From contig CALIKL010000009.1 in NCBI GenBank assembly GCA_938018055.1, positions 74,147-110,574 of the forward strand: 36,428 nucleotides of DNA, read 5' to 3'. Made by a program: the position numbers and the translations under genes. Below, piece by piece: positions 1 through 9,171 of this stretch. This DNA is from an uncultured bacterium. GTDB lineage: Bacteria > Bacteroidota > Rhodothermia > Rhodothermales > UBA10348. How positions within the stretch are numbered: position 1 is the stretch's first letter; every line of letters begins with the position of its first letter. Below the pieces are notes generated by a model. It worked only from the letters and a program-made list of their open reading frames with translations, had not been told where the DNA came from and did no database searches.

Positions 1-56
1 TGCACCGGGGAGATCGAATAATCCATTTACGCGGCTCCTGTGACGAGGCAAATGCC

Positions 57-64
57 TACCTTTG
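57..64 (+). promoter_or_regulatory. candidate Bacteroidota-type -7 promoter element
   Basis: The bases TACCTTTG match the Bacteroidota sigma-factor -7 consensus TAnnTTTG at every fixed position. I see no clear TTTG-type -33 partner upstream, so this is a weak call. If real, transcription would start near base 71. A translation start at TTG 62 would then lie inside the promoter, which favours the GTG at 146 as the start of the glycosyltransferase. Confidence 0.3.
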
Positions 65-145
65 TCCTCATCGCTGGCTTCGAGTGTCGTCCAAAGCGGA
101 CGCTCTTTGCTCCACGCTCCCTACGCCCACCTAACCCACCTAGCT

Positions 146-934
146 GTGTCATCACAACCCCTCATTAGCTGTGTCATGGTGACCGCCGACCGTCATCAAT
201 ACTGCCGCAGGGCCATTCGCTCGTGGGTTGAGCAGGATTGGGAGAACAGGGAGCTGGTGGTTCTGGACAACGGCAAGGAGCCCATGGAATCGCTCTTGGC
301 CGATCTGCCTTTCGGTCGCGTGGTCTATCGGCATGTAGCCAACAATCCGGAGACGACCATCGGGGAGTTACGTAATCGATCCCTCGACATGGTCCGAGGC
401 GACTTCGTCATTCCCCAATGGGATGACGACGATTGGTCTGCCCCCGCGCGTCTTACCCGTCAGGTGGCGGCCCTCGAGGCCAACCAGGCAGATGCTGTCA
501 CGCTCTATGCCACACTCATGCATGTGGACGATGCGCCCTGGTTTGACCATCCATTCTACGGTTTGCTCAAGGGAGGGGTACCACCTACGATCCTGCATCG
601 GCGCGACGATACGATCCGGTTTCCCGAGTTACGCCGCACGTCGGATACGACGTTCAAACATGCCTGGATGAAGCGCTCGTATCACATCATGCCGATGGCC
701 GATGCGCACTTGCACTTACGCTACTTTCACGGTGACAACCTGTGGGAGCAAGAGCATTTCCTGCGCCGGATGCGCAATACGCCCAGAGATCTGATTGCCT
801 ACGGATGGCATCGATATGTTCGGCGTAATGTCCTCGGCCACCCACGCTTCCGAATCACACCCGAAGCCCGGCAGGCGTTTGAAACCTACCTGAGGCACTC
901 TCGCGAGTGCGGTATGTTCACCGATCAGACCTAG
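146..934 (+). CDS. family 2 glycosyltransferase (GT-A fold)
   Basis: This is a probable inverting GT2 glycosyltransferase, acting at the cytoplasmic face on a glycan or lipid-linked acceptor. The N-terminus has the first beta strand (LISCVMVT) of the nucleotide-sugar-binding fold, then an RAIRSWVEQ helix and a VVLDNG strand. The metal-binding acidic cluster WDDDDW lies about 92 residues in, with a typical GDFVIPQ lead-in. The frame is open back to base 44 and could start at TTG 62. I chose GTG 146 because it begins just before the conserved first strand and clears the candidate promoter at 57-64; ATG 174 would cut into that strand. No membrane segment is evident. It converges on the HTTM gene with a 38-base gap. 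Donor and acceptor cannot be read from the sequence. Confidence 0.8.
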   Translation: MSSQPLISCVMVTADRHQYCRRAIRSWVEQDWENRELVVLDNGKEPMESLLADLPFGRVVYRHVANNPETTIGELRNRSLDMVRGDFVIPQWDDDDWSAPARLTRQVAALEANQADAVTLYATLMHVDDAPWFDHPFYGLLKGGVPPTILHRRDDTIRFPELRRTSDTTFKHAWMKRSYHIMPMADAHLHLRYFHGDNLWEQEHFLRRMRNTPRDLIAYGWHRYVRRNVLGHPRFRITPEARQAFETYLRHSRECGMFTDQT

Positions 935-972
935 CCAAGAAAACCGCTGGAAAATGGGCCTTTACGGGCGCG

Positions 973-1875
973 CTAGCTCAAACTCGTTTTTTCCGGGAAT
1001 AATCGATCGATGAATGCGGCCCAGGGTAATCCCAGCAAGAGGATTTCGTAGACGGAGAGGGCAAACAGGATGTCCATCGTTACCCAGATGCCCATGTGCA
1101 GTGCCATGACTCCCCACATCACGAGATAGCGGGGCTTACGGAACCAAACCAGCCAGGCACAGGCCTCCGTGAGCAGACCAAAAGCAAGAAACGCCGTTGC
1201 AATCCACCAGTGATCCACGGCCAGCTGCTGTACGAAGTTCAGCTCGACCGAACCGGACCGGGCCATCTCGTCCACGGCCTTCTCATTGACCCATAACCAC
1301 AAGTGCCGGCCATCGGGCCAGGTCAAACCGCGTGCGACCAGCTTGGAAAGGGCTGCTGACGTGTACCCCAGTCCAATAAAGAAATACGAGAAACCGATCG
1401 CGAAACGTCCTCCTTCGGTGCGATCCCGAAAGATGAGTTCGGCCAACGCAAATCCCATGATGCCCATTCCCACCAGGTTGGAGCTGTGGGGAATTTCGCC
1501 GAGTACGAAGCGCGCCGCATACTGCAGCATGAGCAGCAGCGTAGCCAGCATGTACGCCCAACGCCCAAATGGAACCCATCGATCGATACGGAGGAAACCC
1601 AGAACCACGAGCGCCGTGATGGCCCATGCATTCCAGATGGGCAACTGATTCCCGTGCATGAACGAGATGTCGATGTAGCGGGCAAAACCCAGCTCCAACA
1701 CGATATCCGAAATGCGAAGTATGTACTCACCCCAATACCAGGCCAGCCAGATACTGCCCGCCCCGATGAATGCTTCGAACACGCGTCGGAAGATTCGCTG
1801 TCCACGGGAGTCAGGCCGACCGAAGTCGAATAGGTTCTCCCACACATTGCCGAAGAAAGAAGCCTTGGTCGTCAT
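973..1875 (-). CDS. HTTM-like multi-pass membrane protein
   Basis: A 300-residue polytopic inner-membrane protein with about eight hydrophobic segments. Features recalling the HTTM family (horizontally transferred transmembrane domain, related to vitamin K-dependent gamma-carboxylase membrane domains) are an IPHSSN segment, a YFFIGLGYTSAALSKL helix, the GLTWPDGRHLWLWV stretch and a late ALHMGIWVTMDILF helix. HTTM proteins are common in marine Bacteroidota-like bacteria and their bacterial function is largely unknown. The start codon overlaps the stop of the upstream gene in an ATGA arrangement (1872-1875), so the two are almost certainly translated together. It converges with the GT2 gene. 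The assignment rests on overall pattern rather than on identified catalytic residues. Confidence 0.65.
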   Translation of the reverse strand: MTTKASFFGNVWENLFDFGRPDSRGQRIFRRVFEAFIGAGSIWLAWYWGEYILRISDIVLELGFARYIDISFMHGNQLPIWNAWAITALVVLGFLRIDRWVPFGRWAYMLATLLLMLQYAARFVLGEIPHSSNLVGMGIMGFALAELIFRDRTEGGRFAIGFSYFFIGLGYTSAALSKLVARGLTWPDGRHLWLWVNEKAVDEMARSGSVELNFVQQLAVDHWWIATAFLAFGLLTEACAWLVWFRKPRYLVMWGVMALHMGIWVTMDILFALSVYEILLLGLPWAAFIDRLFPEKTSLS

Positions 1876-2363
1876 CTCAGCTCCGGATTGAGGTGGGATT
1901 CATCCGGCGCGAGATCGGTGCCGACCAAAACATATGGGGTAGCCGTGATGGCGACCGAGTCCGTTTCGGTGAGTCGCGCGCGCACGCGATAAACCATCAG
2001 TCTGAGCGGGTCTTTTGGCGGATCAGCAAGCAGCATGAGCTGCAGCGCTTCTACTCGGTCCTGATCCCATTCCTTCGTCTTGGAGACGAAATTGGCCAGG
2101 TCGATGGGATCCACGCCGCCAGAGCGCACGCCGTAAGGCTGCCCCGGAATGTCTGCAAGGGCCGTGGTGTCCCAAGACAGGGTGTCGCCGGGCGGGACCT
2201 CCCGCACAACAGATCGTGACCATGGATTCCCGGCCTGCGAAAACATGGGATAAATCGAGAAGGGCCAGAACTCGCCCAGGTTTACGGCCACCGTCAGCGC
2301 GTATACAAAGATCACGCTCCACATGGTCGTTCGCGCCTTATTCGAAAGCGTCTTACCGCTCAT
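1872..2363 (-). CDS. small membrane-anchored partner of the HTTM-like protein
   Basis: A 163-residue protein of unknown function. One N-terminal membrane helix (about residues 14-30) is followed by the motif PFSIYPMFS, then a soluble domain probably outside the membrane. A PFSxYPMFS signature of this kind is something I associate with small proteins encoded beside HTTM genes, which fits the 4-base overlap with the downstream HTTM-like gene. The frame is open to a further 31 codons upstream, but the ATG at 2363 is preferred: GGAGAG lies at 2372-2367 just ahead of it, and the longer version would overlap the divergent gene at 2439. It probably acts with the HTTM-like protein in the membrane; this is inferred from context only. 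Confidence 0.65.
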   Translation of the reverse strand: MSGKTLSNKARTTMWSVIFVYALTVAVNLGEFWPFSIYPMFSQAGNPWSRSVVREVPPGDTLSWDTTALADIPGQPYGVRSGGVDPIDLANFVSKTKEWDQDRVEALQLMLLADPPKDPLRLMVYRVRARLTETDSVAITATPYVLVGTDLAPDESHLNPELR

Positions 2364-2438
2364 TGGCTCTCCAAATCGTACCTTTCGGGGTTTTGGCGGC
2401 AGTTTGCCGCTCTGTCCGCAAGGTACTACAAATTCTCG

Positions 2439-3431
2439 TTGAGCCGACTGCATCACATCCGATCCCGTTTTGAAGAGCTGGTGGAAACGCCAGCGGCCAA
2501 GCGCCTGATGACTGGACTGCGCTATGTCATCGGTGCGGGGGTAGTCGGATACCTGCTCTACTCCCTGTCATCGATCGGCTGGGGAAACCTGCTCCGCGAA
2601 ATGCCCCAGACGCCTTGGTTCTACGTGATTATCGTAGCCATGTACTTCTTGCTTCCGGTTTTCGAGACGTTGGTCTACCGGTTTGTCATCGCGGCCAAGC
2701 GCCGTGCGCTGCTCAGTGTGTTCATCCGCAAGAAGGTGTTGAACATGGACCTGATGGGCTATTCCGGTGAGGTCTTCTTTCTGTTCTGGGCAAAGGAAAA
2801 GCTCGGAATTGCCCGTAGCAAAATGCTGCGAATCATGATCGATATGGGCATTACGTCGTCCATGGGCGGTCTAACTGCCAGCGGTCTGCTACTGGGATTC
2901 CTGCTCTTCTTCGATGTCTTACCGCTCGACTTGCTCGTCGGAGACACAGACCGGACCCTGATTCTGGGTGTCCTGCTCATTGCTGCGGTCATCGCCATTG
3001 CCGGGTACCAGTTCCGGCATACCATATTCAAGCTGCCTGGAAAGACGATTATAGGACTCTATGGCGCCCATGTCGGACGCTTCATGATTGTTTACATCCT
3101 GCAAATCGCACAGTGGTGGGTCGTACTTCCCGACGTATCGTTTGTCGTCTGGGGCACGATGCTGGCCATCTGGACCGTGACCAACCGCTTGCCATTCCTG
3201 GTAACCCGCGATTTGGTTGCCATCGCGCTGATACTGGAATTGCCTTCGGATTTGCTGGGTGGTGTTGAAACGGCTATCGCTTCCATGCTACTCACACGCG
3301 TTGCAGCCGATCGAATTCTGGGCTTCAGCCTTTTCCTTCCGCTTTCGCTTTTTTCCGACTCGAAGAGTGCCCGGGCCGAGGGCTGGACAGGAAACGAAGC
3401 GACGGATATGAACGAGACAAACCATGTCTGA
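2439..3431 (+). CDS. polytopic membrane protein, lysylphosphatidylglycerol synthase TM / AglD-like
   Basis: A 330-residue integral membrane protein with roughly eight hydrophobic helices and few soluble loops. Its pattern resembles the UPF0104/AglD-like family (membrane domain of MprF-type lysylphosphatidylglycerol synthases), often proposed to flip lipid-linked substrates. The aminoacyl-transferase part of MprF is absent. The apparent start is a TTG at 2439 with AAGG about ten bases upstream; the next in-frame ATG (in LMTGLRYV) is at about residue 24 and would also keep every helix. It lies divergently from the HTTM partner, and its last 8 bases overlap the GT4 gene downstream. That context suggests a role in making or moving a glycolipid. 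The family assignment is tentative; a membrane protein is certain. Confidence 0.6.
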   Translation: MSRLHHIRSRFEELVETPAAKRLMTGLRYVIGAGVVGYLLYSLSSIGWGNLLREMPQTPWFYVIIVAMYFLLPVFETLVYRFVIAAKRRALLSVFIRKKVLNMDLMGYSGEVFFLFWAKEKLGIARSKMLRIMIDMGITSSMGGLTASGLLLGFLLFFDVLPLDLLVGDTDRTLILGVLLIAAVIAIAGYQFRHTIFKLPGKTIIGLYGAHVGRFMIVYILQIAQWWVVLPDVSFVVWGTMLAIWTVTNRLPFLVTRDLVAIALILELPSDLLGGVETAIASMLLTRVAADRILGFSLFLPLSLFSDSKSARAEGWTGNEATDMNETNHV

Positions 3432-4578
3432 CGGGACTCGGGAGAAACGGATTGCCCTGTTCACAGGCGCGTACAACCACGTTGTGGATGGGGTTGCGCT
3501 GACGCTGAACAGACTCGTGGCATTTCTCGAGTCTGAAAACGTGCCGGTACAGGTTTTCGCTCCGACCGTCGACGAACCGGCCATAGACCATGCCGGCTCG
3601 CTTCAGCCGGTGCCGTCGGTTCCCATGGCAGGGCGACCCGAATATCGGATATCACTGGGACTGAGCCCCGCCGCGCTCAGTCGCCTGAGACGCTTCAATC
3701 CGACCATCATTCATATTGCCACACCCGACTTTCTGGGACTCGGAGCGCTGGCCTTCGCGCGCGCACGCGGCATCCCCGTGGTAGCCTCCTACCATACCCA
3801 CTTCAGCTCCTATCTCGATTACTATCGCATGGGATGGCTCGAAAGCACGATGTGGGCCTATTTGCGCTGGTTCTACAGCCAATGCCAGCACTTGTACGTA
3901 CCGACTTCGTCCATGGCAGAGGTACTACGTGAGCATCGTATCACGGAAGGTGTGGAGCTGTGGCCCAGGGGCGTGGATATTTCGCTGTTCAATCCCGGTG
4001 CTCGATCGAACACATGGCGACAGGAGATGGGATTCGGGGAAGACGAGGTCGTGGTGACCTTTGTCTCTCGACTGGTGGTCGAAAAAGGACTGGATGTCTT
4101 CGCGGAAGTCATTCATGATTTACAGGAGGAAGGCGAGCCCGTTCGATGTCTGATTGTCGGCGAGGGGCCTGCGCGAGCCTTGTTGGAGGAAGCCGTGCCG
4201 CATGCGGTTTTCCTGGGACACCTCGAGGGTGAAGCCCTGTCTCGGGCCTATGCCAGCTCCGATATCTTCCTCTTTCCTTCCGAGACGGAGACGTTTGGAA
4301 ACGTGACGCTCGAGGCCATGTCCTCAGGAATTCCTACGGTCTGTGCCGATGCCACAGGTAGTTCCTCACTGGTTCGGCATGGTCAGACCGGCTACCTCGT
4401 GCCTGGCAAGGACCCGGCTGCGTTCAAGCATGTCGTGCGAGAATTGGTCCACGACCCCTCGCGGCGGCAGGCGCTGGGACAAGCGGCGCGCTCTGAGGCC
4501 GAAACCTACTCTTGGCGCCTGATCCTCGGGCGAATCAACGCGTATTATGACACCATTCTGGAGAAACCGGCCTCCTGA
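3424..4578 (+). CDS. family 4 glycosyltransferase (GT-B), glycolipid type
   Basis: A 384-residue retaining GT4 enzyme transferring a sugar from a nucleotide-sugar donor. The N-terminal domain opens with ALFTGAYNHVVDGVA and carries the acceptor-side motif SYHTHFSSY. The C-terminal donor domain contains FVSRLVVEKGLD, a LIVGEGP strand, and the EX7E region in FPSETETFGNVTLEAM followed by SSGIPTVC. This layout resembles the SqdX / MgtA-like diacylglycerol glycosyltransferases and mannosyltransferases, so a membrane-lipid acceptor is plausible but unproven. It overlaps the upstream membrane-protein gene by 8 bases and is followed 25 bases later by a second GT4 gene, so all three probably form one transcript. 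Length is normal for the family and no defect is seen. Confidence 0.88.
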   Translation: MSDGTREKRIALFTGAYNHVVDGVALTLNRLVAFLESENVPVQVFAPTVDEPAIDHAGSLQPVPSVPMAGRPEYRISLGLSPAALSRLRRFNPTIIHIATPDFLGLGALAFARARGIPVVASYHTHFSSYLDYYRMGWLESTMWAYLRWFYSQCQHLYVPTSSMAEVLREHRITEGVELWPRGVDISLFNPGARSNTWRQEMGFGEDEVVVTFVSRLVVEKGLDVFAEVIHDLQEEGEPVRCLIVGEGPARALLEEAVPHAVFLGHLEGEALSRAYASSDIFLFPSETETFGNVTLEAMSSGIPTVCADATGSSSLVRHGQTGYLVPGKDPAAFKHVVRELVHDPSRRQALGQAARSEAETYSWRLILGRINAYYDTILEKPAS

Positions 4579-4603
4579 TTGCTGTTACCCAACTGTCACT
4601 GCT

Positions 4604-5731
4604 GTGCGTCTCCTCTTTGTTACCCACTCCTTCTCGCCGCCCGACCGGCCTCTTTCCAATGTCGGCGGTATGCAGCGCGTGGCCATGGAGCTTCACGCGG
4701 CGTTGGAACGTCGCGATGATACCGACCTTTTCTACGATATCATCAAGCTCGAGGCCAGCTGGAAATGGATCCACTGGTTGGTGGGGCCTTTCCTGATCAG
4801 GACCTGGTGGCGGCTTCGCCGGCAGATCAATCGGGGTGAAGTGGATGTCATTCTCTTCTCCAGCATGGTGACCGCCATGCTCGCTGTTCCGTTGCGACCG
4901 CACATGGCGCGTCAGGGCGTCCGTGCCGCTGCGATTGTCCACGGCCAGGACGTGACCAAGCCCGTTGCTGCATACCAGCGTTTTGTGCCCAGGATATTTG
5001 CTGCGCTCGACATGGTCATGCCGGTGAGCGGCCCGACCGGTGAGGCCTGTGCGGCGCGCGGGCTGCCGGAGAAGAGGATCGGCGTCGTGCACAATGGGGT
5101 GCAGCTCGATCGGTTTTCTGTGTTCGAGTGGCCTGCGGGGAGCCGCGCGCCGCACCCATTCCGCTCCGAATTGCCCGAAGATGCCTTGCTACTCTGCTCC
5201 GTTGGACGCCAGGTGAAGCGGAAGGGGTTTGCCTGGTTCATTGATCAGGTGATGCCCAGATTACCCGATCACGTTCATTACTGGCTTGGCGGAGATGGAC
5301 CCGAGGGCGAAGCCATCCAAGCTGCCATTGACGCGCATGACCTGGGGGGTCGCGTACGCCTCCTTGGACGCCTGGGAGACGCCGAGCTGACAGACATCTA
5401 CCAGAGTGCAGATCTGTTCGTGATGCCGAATATCCCGGTACCCGGGGACATGGAGGGCTTCGGCATCGTGATGCTCGAGGCCGCCATCAACGGCCTGCCA
5501 ACCGTGGCTGCCCGTCTGGAAGGCATCCGCGAAGTCATCACCGACGATCAGAACGGCTTTTTTGTTGAGAGCGGAGACGTGGAAGGCTACCTTTCCCGCA
5601 TCATCGGACTGGATCAGGACCGGAATCATTTGGGGGCGCTTTCCAGCCGCGCACGAGCACATGTGGCGGCCACGTTCGGCTGGGATGCTGTCGCGTCTAA
5701 TTATCTCCGATTCCTGCGCCAACTCATCTAA
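4604..5731 (+). CDS. family 4 glycosyltransferase (GT-B)
   Basis: A second GT4-type enzyme, 375 residues from the preferred start. The N-terminal Rossmann-like domain begins LLFVTHSFSPP and contains the GGMQRVAMEL segment typical of GT4 acceptor loops. The donor domain has SVGRQVKRKGF, a WLGGDGPEGEAI strand-loop, and EGFGIVMLEAAINGLPTV, which carries the EX7E-type glutamates. The frame extends upstream to ATG 4547, but those 19 codons overlap the end of the preceding gene and read as non-homologous leader. The GTG at 4604 places the first beta strand at the N-terminus as usual, and I prefer it. It probably acts with the preceding GT4 on successive sugars of the same glycolipid or glycan. The specificity is unknown. 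Confidence 0.85.
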   Translation: MRLLFVTHSFSPPDRPLSNVGGMQRVAMELHAALERRDDTDLFYDIIKLEASWKWIHWLVGPFLIRTWWRLRRQINRGEVDVILFSSMVTAMLAVPLRPHMARQGVRAAAIVHGQDVTKPVAAYQRFVPRIFAALDMVMPVSGPTGEACAARGLPEKRIGVVHNGVQLDRFSVFEWPAGSRAPHPFRSELPEDALLLCSVGRQVKRKGFAWFIDQVMPRLPDHVHYWLGGDGPEGEAIQAAIDAHDLGGRVRLLGRLGDAELTDIYQSADLFVMPNIPVPGDMEGFGIVMLEAAINGLPTVAARLEGIREVITDDQNGFFVESGDVEGYLSRIIGLDQDRNHLGALSSRARAHVAATFGWDAVASNYLRFLRQLI

Positions 5732-5751
5732 CCCACTTATTCTGCCACCCA

Positions 5752-6564
5752 ATGTCCCTGCTACGCTTAAAGCACGAAGATTCCCGACGCATTGTGGTGC
5801 TGGTTCTGCTTGTATGCGGCATATCGGCCCTGGGGAGCCTGATCAGTCTCAACCTTGCCTTGACCATTTTCCTGGTGCTGGCCCTTTCAGGCATCTTTCT
5901 CCTGATTGCGCACTACCAGCGCGCCAGTGAAGAAGATCGGATCCAGCAGTCTCAGGACATTCAGGATCTACAGTTCATTCAGTCGACGCTGGACCTGCGC
6001 CGGCCCCTGCCCTACTTCACCCGCTGGTCGAGCTCGCCGGCATTGGCCGCCCAACTCATCGGCGTGATCAAGGTGTACCAACCCCGATGTGTTCTTGAAC
6101 TGGGAAGTGGCGTGAGTACGGTGGTGGTGGCCATGGCTCTGCGCGATCAGGGCAGCGGACAGATCACCTCAGTTGATCATGATCCGGTGTATGCTGAAAA
6201 AACCAGGAAGGAGCTGGCAGCCCAGGACCTGTTATCCTGGTCTACGGTGCATGATGCGCCCCTCGTACAGACGCAGACGCCTCGGGGAACGGTGCCGTAT
6301 TACGACATGGCCATGCTGGACGAACTCGGGCCGATTGATCTGCTGATTGTGGACGCCCCCCCCCGGCATTCCTGTGAGGATGCCCGTTTGCCCGCCTTCG
6401 AGTTGCTGAAGGAGCGGCTGGCGCCGGGCGCCTTGGTTGTGCTCGATGATACGGTTCGGGAAGATGAATCGGCCAGTGTAGCCGCATGGCTGTCTGCAGC
6501 GCGAGATAACGCATCGCGCATCGTTCCCTGCCGCAAAGGAGTCACTATTGTCCGGATGCCCTAG
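5752..6564 (+). CDS. membrane-anchored class I SAM-dependent methyltransferase
   Basis: A 270-residue protein. Two adjacent N-terminal membrane helices (about residues 12-52) lead through a polar, glutamine-rich linker into a class I methyltransferase domain. The SAM-binding motif I reads VLELGSGVSTVV (about 114-125), an acidic motif II position follows in SVDHD, and the strand ahead of the catalytic face reads DLLIVDAPP. The domain looks like the Methyltransf_24 group, many members of which modify small molecules or glycans. Being tethered to the membrane and sitting 20 bases after two glycosyltransferases, it probably modifies a lipid-linked product of the cluster. Its 3' end overlaps the convergent RND transporter gene by 20 bases. 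The substrate is not readable. Confidence 0.8.
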   Translation: MSLLRLKHEDSRRIVVLVLLVCGISALGSLISLNLALTIFLVLALSGIFLLIAHYQRASEEDRIQQSQDIQDLQFIQSTLDLRRPLPYFTRWSSSPALAAQLIGVIKVYQPRCVLELGSGVSTVVVAMALRDQGSGQITSVDHDPVYAEKTRKELAAQDLLSWSTVHDAPLVQTQTPRGTVPYYDMAMLDELGPIDLLIVDAPPRHSCEDARLPAFELLKERLAPGALVVLDDTVREDESASVAAWLSAARDNASRIVPCRKGVTIVRMP

Positions 6565-9055
6565 CCACGTCGCGGTCTTCGAGCCACTGCAAAAGGGCTG
6601 GCAAAAAGAACAACGCTGCCGCCAACGTACCCCCGATGCCCATCACCGCAAGTTGTCCGATGGACTCGAGGCCCGGATGAAAGCTGAGCAGCAGCCCTGC
6701 AAAACCGATCATGGTGGTCAGTGAGCCCATGGCTACATGCTCGCCCGTTGAGCGCAGCACCGATCGAATCGAGCCGCGCCCTGATTCCATGTAGCGATGT
6801 ACCAGATGCACGCCCGCATCATTTCCGATTCCCAGCACAGCCGGCAACACGATCAGGTTGTAGAAGTTGAGCCGCGCCCCGAAGAGTTCAACCAAGAGAA
6901 GCATCCATAAAATCCCGACCATCAGCGGTAGAAGTGCCAGCATGGTCGAGCGCACTGTGGAGAAATTGATGTACATCAGCACGATCACGATCAAGAGCGT
7001 AGCAAGTACCATCCAGGGCGCCTCGCCCTGCATCAGCTTGAGCATGTCTGCTGCGACGAGTGATGTAGATCCAGCATGAAAGATCGAACCATCTTCCGTT
7101 TCGATACGCCCCACATCGTCAGAAAAAGCCATGGACTGGCGACCATCTGAAAGTCCGTGCTCGGGATAGATGATCACGAAATTGCCCAGCTCTCCTGACT
7201 TTGAGGTGAACTGCTTGCGCAGGAATTCGGGCACTTCTTCGAAGGCAAGGGCACGCTCCGTACTTGCGGCCAGCCGCAGATTGGCCATGTCTTCGGAATC
7301 GTCTTCACGCAGGTACTTGTCGTCGAGTAAAACGCGCATATCGGCCAACCGCATCAGGCGCGCCTCCTGTGCGGCCTCATCCATCGGAAAACGATCTTGA
7401 AGGGATTCGACCCGGTTGATGGTTGGGCTCAGGGAGTCGGCTTCGATATGCGCGTTGAGCGCTGACGTAACCTGTGATATCTCATCTGGCGAATCGACGA
7501 CCACATAGGCGGGATTGCGATTGCGCCGATCGTTGAACACCTTCCGAATGACATCGCGCCGTGCTTCGTACTCCTCATAGGTCGGTTCCAATTCTCCGAA
7601 CCGGTACTCGAACTCGACACGAGGCAGGAAAACCAGTGCGGCGATCACGGCCAAGACGCTCAGCCCGAGAAGCGGTCTGGCCGCAGGGACCCGGCCGCTG
7701 TGACTGGGGACCGATGAGGCTGCCGCAGCTCCGGAAAGATTCAATAATCCAATGCGCTCAAAGACAGACAACAGTGCAGGCATGACAAACAGCATGGCCG
7801 TCAGCGCGAACAAGATGCCAAAGCCCGCGATGAATCCGAACTGACTGAATCCTCTGAAGTCGGCAATAACGAGCACAAAGAGCGCCATGGCCGTCGTCAA
7901 AGCACCAATGGTGATCGCCTGACCAGTACTGGAAAACGTCGTTTCCGCCGCATCCATGACCGTCTTGCCGGCAGCCCGCTCTTCGGAGTAGCGCGCGTAA
8001 AAGTGGATCCCGTAGTCTATGCCCAGACCAAAAAGTACCAGACCGAGGGTCGACGTCATGAGATTGAGTTGACCGTAGGCCAAATCAGCCAGACCGAAAG
8101 TCCAGGACAGACTCATCAAGAGCGGCAGACCGATGACCAGCGCCAGAACGGGTGTGCGAAGCAGTTCGGCCAGGAAAACACGGGGCCTGAAGCTCCATCC
8201 AGCCCGGGCGGTGTAGGACTTGTAGAAGAAGTAGGCTACCACGAACAGCAGGACGGCCAGGACGCCGGATCCGAAGGAATCCAAAACGTCTTGCTGAATG
8301 GTCGCAATTTCCGTCATCTGGCGATACAACCGCCCCGCAGTGGTAACCTGCATCTGAGGATGGAAAGACGTCGGATCAACCTCGGCTACCACCTGATCGA
8401 TTCCAGCGTAGGCATGCTCGATGAAGGAGATGTCTGACGAGGCCTCGGCTGGAAAAAACCGCAGCACCATGGTCAGACTGTCCTCTGAAATCGGGTATTC
8501 CTTGGAGACGATCTCGCTGTATATCGCGGCCAACTCCTCTCCGACGCTATCCGGTTCCGCTTCCTCGTCGTCCTCCAGATCGAAGAACATGGGATTTGCA
8601 TCCAGGCGGGCTTCCACGATTTTATCTTCCAACCAGGACTCGAGCAGATCCAGCTCGGCCGGCGTGGCGAAGTACAAGGCATTCTGCTTCAGGAAGTCCG
8701 TTTCCTTGCGGTACTCAACCCGCTGAAAGACCATCTCACTTCCGCTACGCGTCGGAATCTCGAGGATGCGAGGAATGAGTGCTTCGGCAAAGGCGCGGTT
8801 GGCATCGAACGATGGACTCTCGATGGCAATGGCTGCTTCACTCTCCCCTCCCACAGTTTCTCTCAGCCGTTCCAACGCTTGGACGCTCGGATACTCTGGC
8901 GGAATGAGATTGGCCAGGTCCGTATCGATGCGCAGATTCATGGCCTGCCTTACGCCCAGGAAGGACAAGAGCAGGGCAGCGAGCAAAACCCAGGGGGCAC
9001 GGTTGACCACACCGCGAATCGCGGGTCGGAGTCGCTCAAAAACCAGATGCATCAT
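6545..9055 (-). CDS. RND-superfamily exporter, MMPL / HAE3 type
   Basis: An 836-residue inner-membrane proton-driven exporter with the internal duplication of the RND superfamily. One helix near residues 18-37 is followed by a large periplasmic domain (about 40-265) and a bundle of five helices. The pattern then repeats: a helix near 455-475, a second periplasmic domain to about 690 and five more helices. Membrane signatures include GLVLFGLGIDYGIHFYARY in the first half and AVLGIGNDAGVHLVHRYM in the second; the Asp residues in GIDYG and GNDAG are the expected proton-relay positions. The MMPL/HAE3 branch moves lipids and hydrophobic molecules such as hopanoids. The gene stands alone on this strand with no periplasmic adaptor or TolC gene adjacent, which is normal for this branch. 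The substrate is unknown. Confidence 0.88.
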   Translation of the reverse strand: MMHLVFERLRPAIRGVVNRAPWVLLAALLLSFLGVRQAMNLRIDTDLANLIPPEYPSVQALERLRETVGGESEAAIAIESPSFDANRAFAEALIPRILEIPTRSGSEMVFQRVEYRKETDFLKQNALYFATPAELDLLESWLEDKIVEARLDANPMFFDLEDDEEAEPDSVGEELAAIYSEIVSKEYPISEDSLTMVLRFFPAEASSDISFIEHAYAGIDQVVAEVDPTSFHPQMQVTTAGRLYRQMTEIATIQQDVLDSFGSGVLAVLLFVVAYFFYKSYTARAGWSFRPRVFLAELLRTPVLALVIGLPLLMSLSWTFGLADLAYGQLNLMTSTLGLVLFGLGIDYGIHFYARYSEERAAGKTVMDAAETTFSSTGQAITIGALTTAMALFVLVIADFRGFSQFGFIAGFGILFALTAMLFVMPALLSVFERIGLLNLSGAAAASSVPSHSGRVPAARPLLGLSVLAVIAALVFLPRVEFEYRFGELEPTYEEYEARRDVIRKVFNDRRNRNPAYVVVDSPDEISQVTSALNAHIEADSLSPTINRVESLQDRFPMDEAAQEARLMRLADMRVLLDDKYLREDDSEDMANLRLAASTERALAFEEVPEFLRKQFTSKSGELGNFVIIYPEHGLSDGRQSMAFSDDVGRIETEDGSIFHAGSTSLVAADMLKLMQGEAPWMVLATLLIVIVLMYINFSTVRSTMLALLPLMVGILWMLLLVELFGARLNFYNLIVLPAVLGIGNDAGVHLVHRYMESGRGSIRSVLRSTGEHVAMGSLTTMIGFAGLLLSFHPGLESIGQLAVMGIGGTLAAALFFLPALLQWLEDRDVARASGQ

Positions 9056-9171
9056 GCGATGATCATTCTCGTATGGGAAACAGATTCGGCTACGATCGAA
9101 CCACCGAGCGGATTGGAAGGTCCATGCATCAGCCGACCCTGCTCGTAACCATCGATTTCATCGGAAACCCG

